Assembly (NCBI GenBank): GCA_028287665.1
Contig: JAQBPF010000112.1
Location: forward strand, 1 to 6,158
DNA: 6,158 bases
Origin: Deinococcus sp.
GTDB lineage: Bacteria; Deinococcota; Deinococci; Deinococcales; Deinococcaceae
Reading direction: 5' to 3'
Made by a program: the position numbers and the translations under genes. Positions 4,906 to 6,158 of the stretch are shown here, one piece after another (the stretch's first letter is position 1; each line of letters starts with the position of its first letter). The notes under the pieces are model-generated. The model was not told the origin of the DNA, made no database searches, and saw only the letters and a program-made list of their open reading frames with translations.

Positions 4906-4938
4906 CCGCCAGATGGTACGTTTTCTCTCATCTGGCGG
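4906..4938. repeat. Perfect 10-bp inverted repeat in the phoR-phoU gap
   Basis: CCGCCAGATG (4906-4915) and CATCTGGCGG (4929-4938) pair perfectly around a 13-base loop. Only TT then CAGG follows, so it lacks the T tract of an intrinsic terminator. The loop contains the possible phoU -10 element, so the arms could be an operator flanking the promoter, or the structure could act as an RNA hairpin ending or protecting the phoBR message. Confidence 0.6.
4914..4922 (+). promoter_or_regulatory. Possible extended -10 element for phoU
   Basis: TGGTACGTT reads as an extended -10: TG, one base, then TACGTT, which fits TANNNT. It would start transcription near 4929 and give a phoU leader of about 115 bases. 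No standard -35 is seen; the CTGAC repeat ends 19 bases before the hexamer. The call is weak because TANNNT is common by chance. Confidence 0.3.
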
Positions 4939-5031
4939 TTCAGGTGCTGGTCTGATCCGCTGTAACGGTGCAGCCCCCCGCTGCCTTTGTCCCCCCATTC
5001 TTCCGGCAGGTTGGCCCCCGGAATGCTGCTC

Positions 5032-5036
5032 AGGAG
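5032..5036 (+). promoter_or_regulatory. Ribosome binding site for phoU
   Basis: AGGAG lies seven bases before ATG 5044. It decides the start: the frame is open upstream to at least 4987, but those extra 19 residues have no ribosome binding site and do not look like PhoU. Confidence 0.75.
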
Positions 5037-5043
5037 TTCCCCT

Positions 5044-5688
5044 ATGCGTGAAGCCCTCGAATCCGACTTGCGTGCTGTACTGAACGGCGCACTGAATATG
5101 CTGGGCACGGTGGAGCGTATGCTGCCCGTGGCCGCCGACATCCTGCTGCACGAGCGCACCGAGCGCCTCGAAGAAATCCGCGCTCTGGACCGTGAGGTAG
5201 ACGCCCAGGAAGCCCAGATCGAGGCCGAATGCCTGCGGATCATTGCCCTGCATCAGCCGGTGGCCCGCGACCTGCGGATGGTGGCCTTGATTCTCAAAAG
5301 CCTCAGTGACATTGAGCGGATGGGCGATTACACCGTGCACGTGGCCAAAGACGGCGCAGAATTGGCGCAGGCCCCGGCCCTCAAGCGCTACGTCAATCTG
5401 GCCCGGATGCTGGAACGCCTGGGCGAAATGAGCCACAACCTCCGCACCGCCCTGGCCGACCGCGACGTGACCCGCGCCGAGGCCACCATTGGCATGGACG
5501 ATGAGGTTGACGAGTTGTACGAGCAGATTCAGCGCGAACTGGTGACCTACATGCTTGAAGACCCGCGCAATATCAGCAAGGCGCTGATGCTGATGCGCGT
5601 GGGCCGCAGCCTGGAGCGCGTCGGTGATCACATGGAAAACATTGCTGAGCGCGTGCGGTACTGGGTCACGGGTCAGCGCGAAGCCTGA
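5044..5688 (+). CDS. phoU: Phosphate signalling protein PhoU
   Basis: PhoU is a cytoplasmic all-helical protein that links the Pst phosphate transporter to the PhoR kinase and keeps the Pho response off when phosphate is plentiful. The 214 residues make two similar three-helix halves, a normal length. The metal-binding E-x3-D motif appears in each half: IERMGDYTVHVAKD (E91, D95) and LERVGDHMENIAE (E191, D195, E198). The first helix of repeat one (REALESDLRAVLNGALNMLG) and the HQPVARDLRMVALILKSLSDIERMGD run are typical. ATG 5044 is set by the AGGAG upstream. It follows the kinase gene by 190 bases with its own candidate regulatory repeat, so it may be transcribed with phoBR or separately. No pst genes are in the window, and the next gene is on the other strand, so pstSCAB must lie elsewhere if present. 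Confidence 0.93.
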   Translation: MREALESDLRAVLNGALNMLGTVERMLPVAADILLHERTERLEEIRALDREVDAQEAQIEAECLRIIALHQPVARDLRMVALILKSLSDIERMGDYTVHVAKDGAELAQAPALKRYVNLARMLERLGEMSHNLRTALADRDVTRAEATIGMDDEVDELYEQIQRELVTYMLEDPRNISKALMLMRVGRSLERVGDHMENIAERVRYWVTGQREA

Positions 5689-5716
5689 GCCGGGCCAGAT
5701 CAGTCCATCCTCATTT

Positions 5717-5745
5717 CGCCGCCCTTGATGGGGCGGTGTTTCATT
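5717..5745 (+). terminator. Probable intrinsic terminator after phoU
   Basis: CGCCGCCC (5717-5724) pairs with GGGCGGTG (5731-5738) over eight positions with one G-U wobble and a six-base loop. TTTCATT follows, an interrupted T tract. It starts 28 bases after the phoU stop and separates it from the convergent Nudix gene. On the minus strand no T run follows the stem, so it is mainly a + strand terminator. Confidence 0.6.
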
Positions 5746-5762
5746 GGCTGGGCTATCCAGAT

Positions 5763-6158
5763 TCAGGGGCGTTCCGGCAAGGTCCGCAGGGCGGCGGCCA
5801 CCTGCGGCCCACCCCACCCCAGCAGGCCCACCGCCTGAGTAGGCGAGAGCCACAGGCGGGTCAGGGTGCGGCCTGTGGCGGGGTCGGGTCCACACGGCTC
5901 CTCTGCCTCCAGACGGGCGGCGAAGCGCAACTGTGCGCTGGGCTGGCCTCCAAACCACAGGTCGTCGCCGTCCACACGCTGATAGCCGAGGTATCTCACT
6001 TCTGTCACGGTCACGCGGGCTTCTTCCCAGACCTCGCGCATCAGCGTTTGTCGCCAGCTTTCTCCAGCTTCAGGCTTGCCGCCGGGCAGGGTGGCTTGAA
6101 GGCCGTCCTGCAAGACCAGCACATTGTTGGAGGCATTCAGAATCCAGGCGTACACCTG
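5763..6158 (-). CDS. Nudix hydrolase (5' end may be cut by the window edge)
   Basis: A Nudix-fold pyrophosphohydrolase; such enzymes cleave nucleoside diphosphates linked to another group. The frame stops at 5763-5765 and is open to the right edge. A GTG at 6155 gives 130 residues, but the real start may lie outside. With that numbering the Nudix box is nearly complete: G26-x5-E32-x7-R40-E41-V42-x-E44-E45-x-R47-V48, where family members have Gly in place of R47. The metal-binding REVWEE core is intact, so catalysis is likely. The ATLPGG strand before it (21-26) is typical and the ending is a helix, GWGGPQVAAALRTL. Substrate cannot be told; a (d)NTP, ADP-ribose or dinucleotide type are all possible. 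Deinococcus genomes are known for many Nudix genes. It converges with phoU across a 74-base gap. Confidence 0.87.
   Translation of the reverse strand, partial: QVYAWILNASNNVLVLQDGLQATLPGGKPEAGESWRQTLMREVWEEARVTVTEVRYLGYQRVDGDDLWFGGQPSAQLRFAARLEAEEPCGPDPATGRTLTRLWLSPTQAVGLLGWGGPQVAAALRTLPERP

Noticed and set aside
4970..4984. GCAGC-CCCCC-GCTGC hairpin followed by CTTTGT
   Set aside because: A five-base stem and a broken T tract are too weak to call a terminator for phoR.
4987..5043. 19-residue N-terminal extension of PhoU
   Set aside because: No ribosome binding site supports it, while AGGAG at 5032-5036 is well placed for ATG 5044.
3813..5243. 476-codon open frame on the minus strand across phoR and phoU
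   Set aside because: It runs through two well-supported + strand genes and the gap between them, has no recognisable domain, and is rich in Arg/Ser/Gln as expected of antisense reading.
4822..5958. 378-codon minus-strand frame covering phoU and part of the Nudix gene
   Set aside because: It overlaps the Nudix gene on the same strand in another frame and lies antisense to phoU. No domain is visible.

Overview
The window is GC-rich, gene-dense DNA that looks like a Deinococcus or a close relative. The protein sequences are of that type. Several starts have a TANNNT -10 element 6-7 bases before the start codon and no Shine-Dalgarno sequence, the leaderless arrangement known to be common in Deinococcus. 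The genus call is an inference, not the result of a search. All clear genes are on the + strand except a Nudix gene at the right edge.

Left half (1-2993): the end of a YbbR/CdaR-like gene, then yqeK (HD-domain Ap4A hydrolase family), a LytR-CpsA-Psr (LCP) cell-wall ligase gene, and rsfS (ribosome silencing factor). lytR and rsfS overlap by ATGA and are probably translationally coupled. yqeK and lytR each seem to have their own -10 element. The group joins nucleotide signalling (c-di-AMP through CdaR, Ap4A through YqeK), cell-wall polymer attachment and ribosome silencing. A strong intrinsic terminator at 3014-3075 closes it.

Right half (3100-5745): a phosphate-type two-component system followed by phoU. 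The response regulator is PhoB-like. The kinase is PhoR-like but has no membrane segment, so it should be cytoplasmic. The most interesting signal is a direct repeat, CTGAC-N6-CTGAC with an 11-base period. It occurs once in the gap before phoB and once in the gap before phoU. It has the 7-4-7 spacing of an enterobacterial Pho box but a different base content, and is a candidate PhoB operator for this lineage.

Right edge (5763-6158, minus strand): a Nudix hydrolase convergent with phoU and cut by the window end. A hairpin between the two genes probably ends phoU transcription.

I see no transposon, CRISPR array, tRNA, rRNA or prophage. The gene content is ordinary chromosomal core. The novelty lies in the regulatory sequences and in some family-atypical residues.
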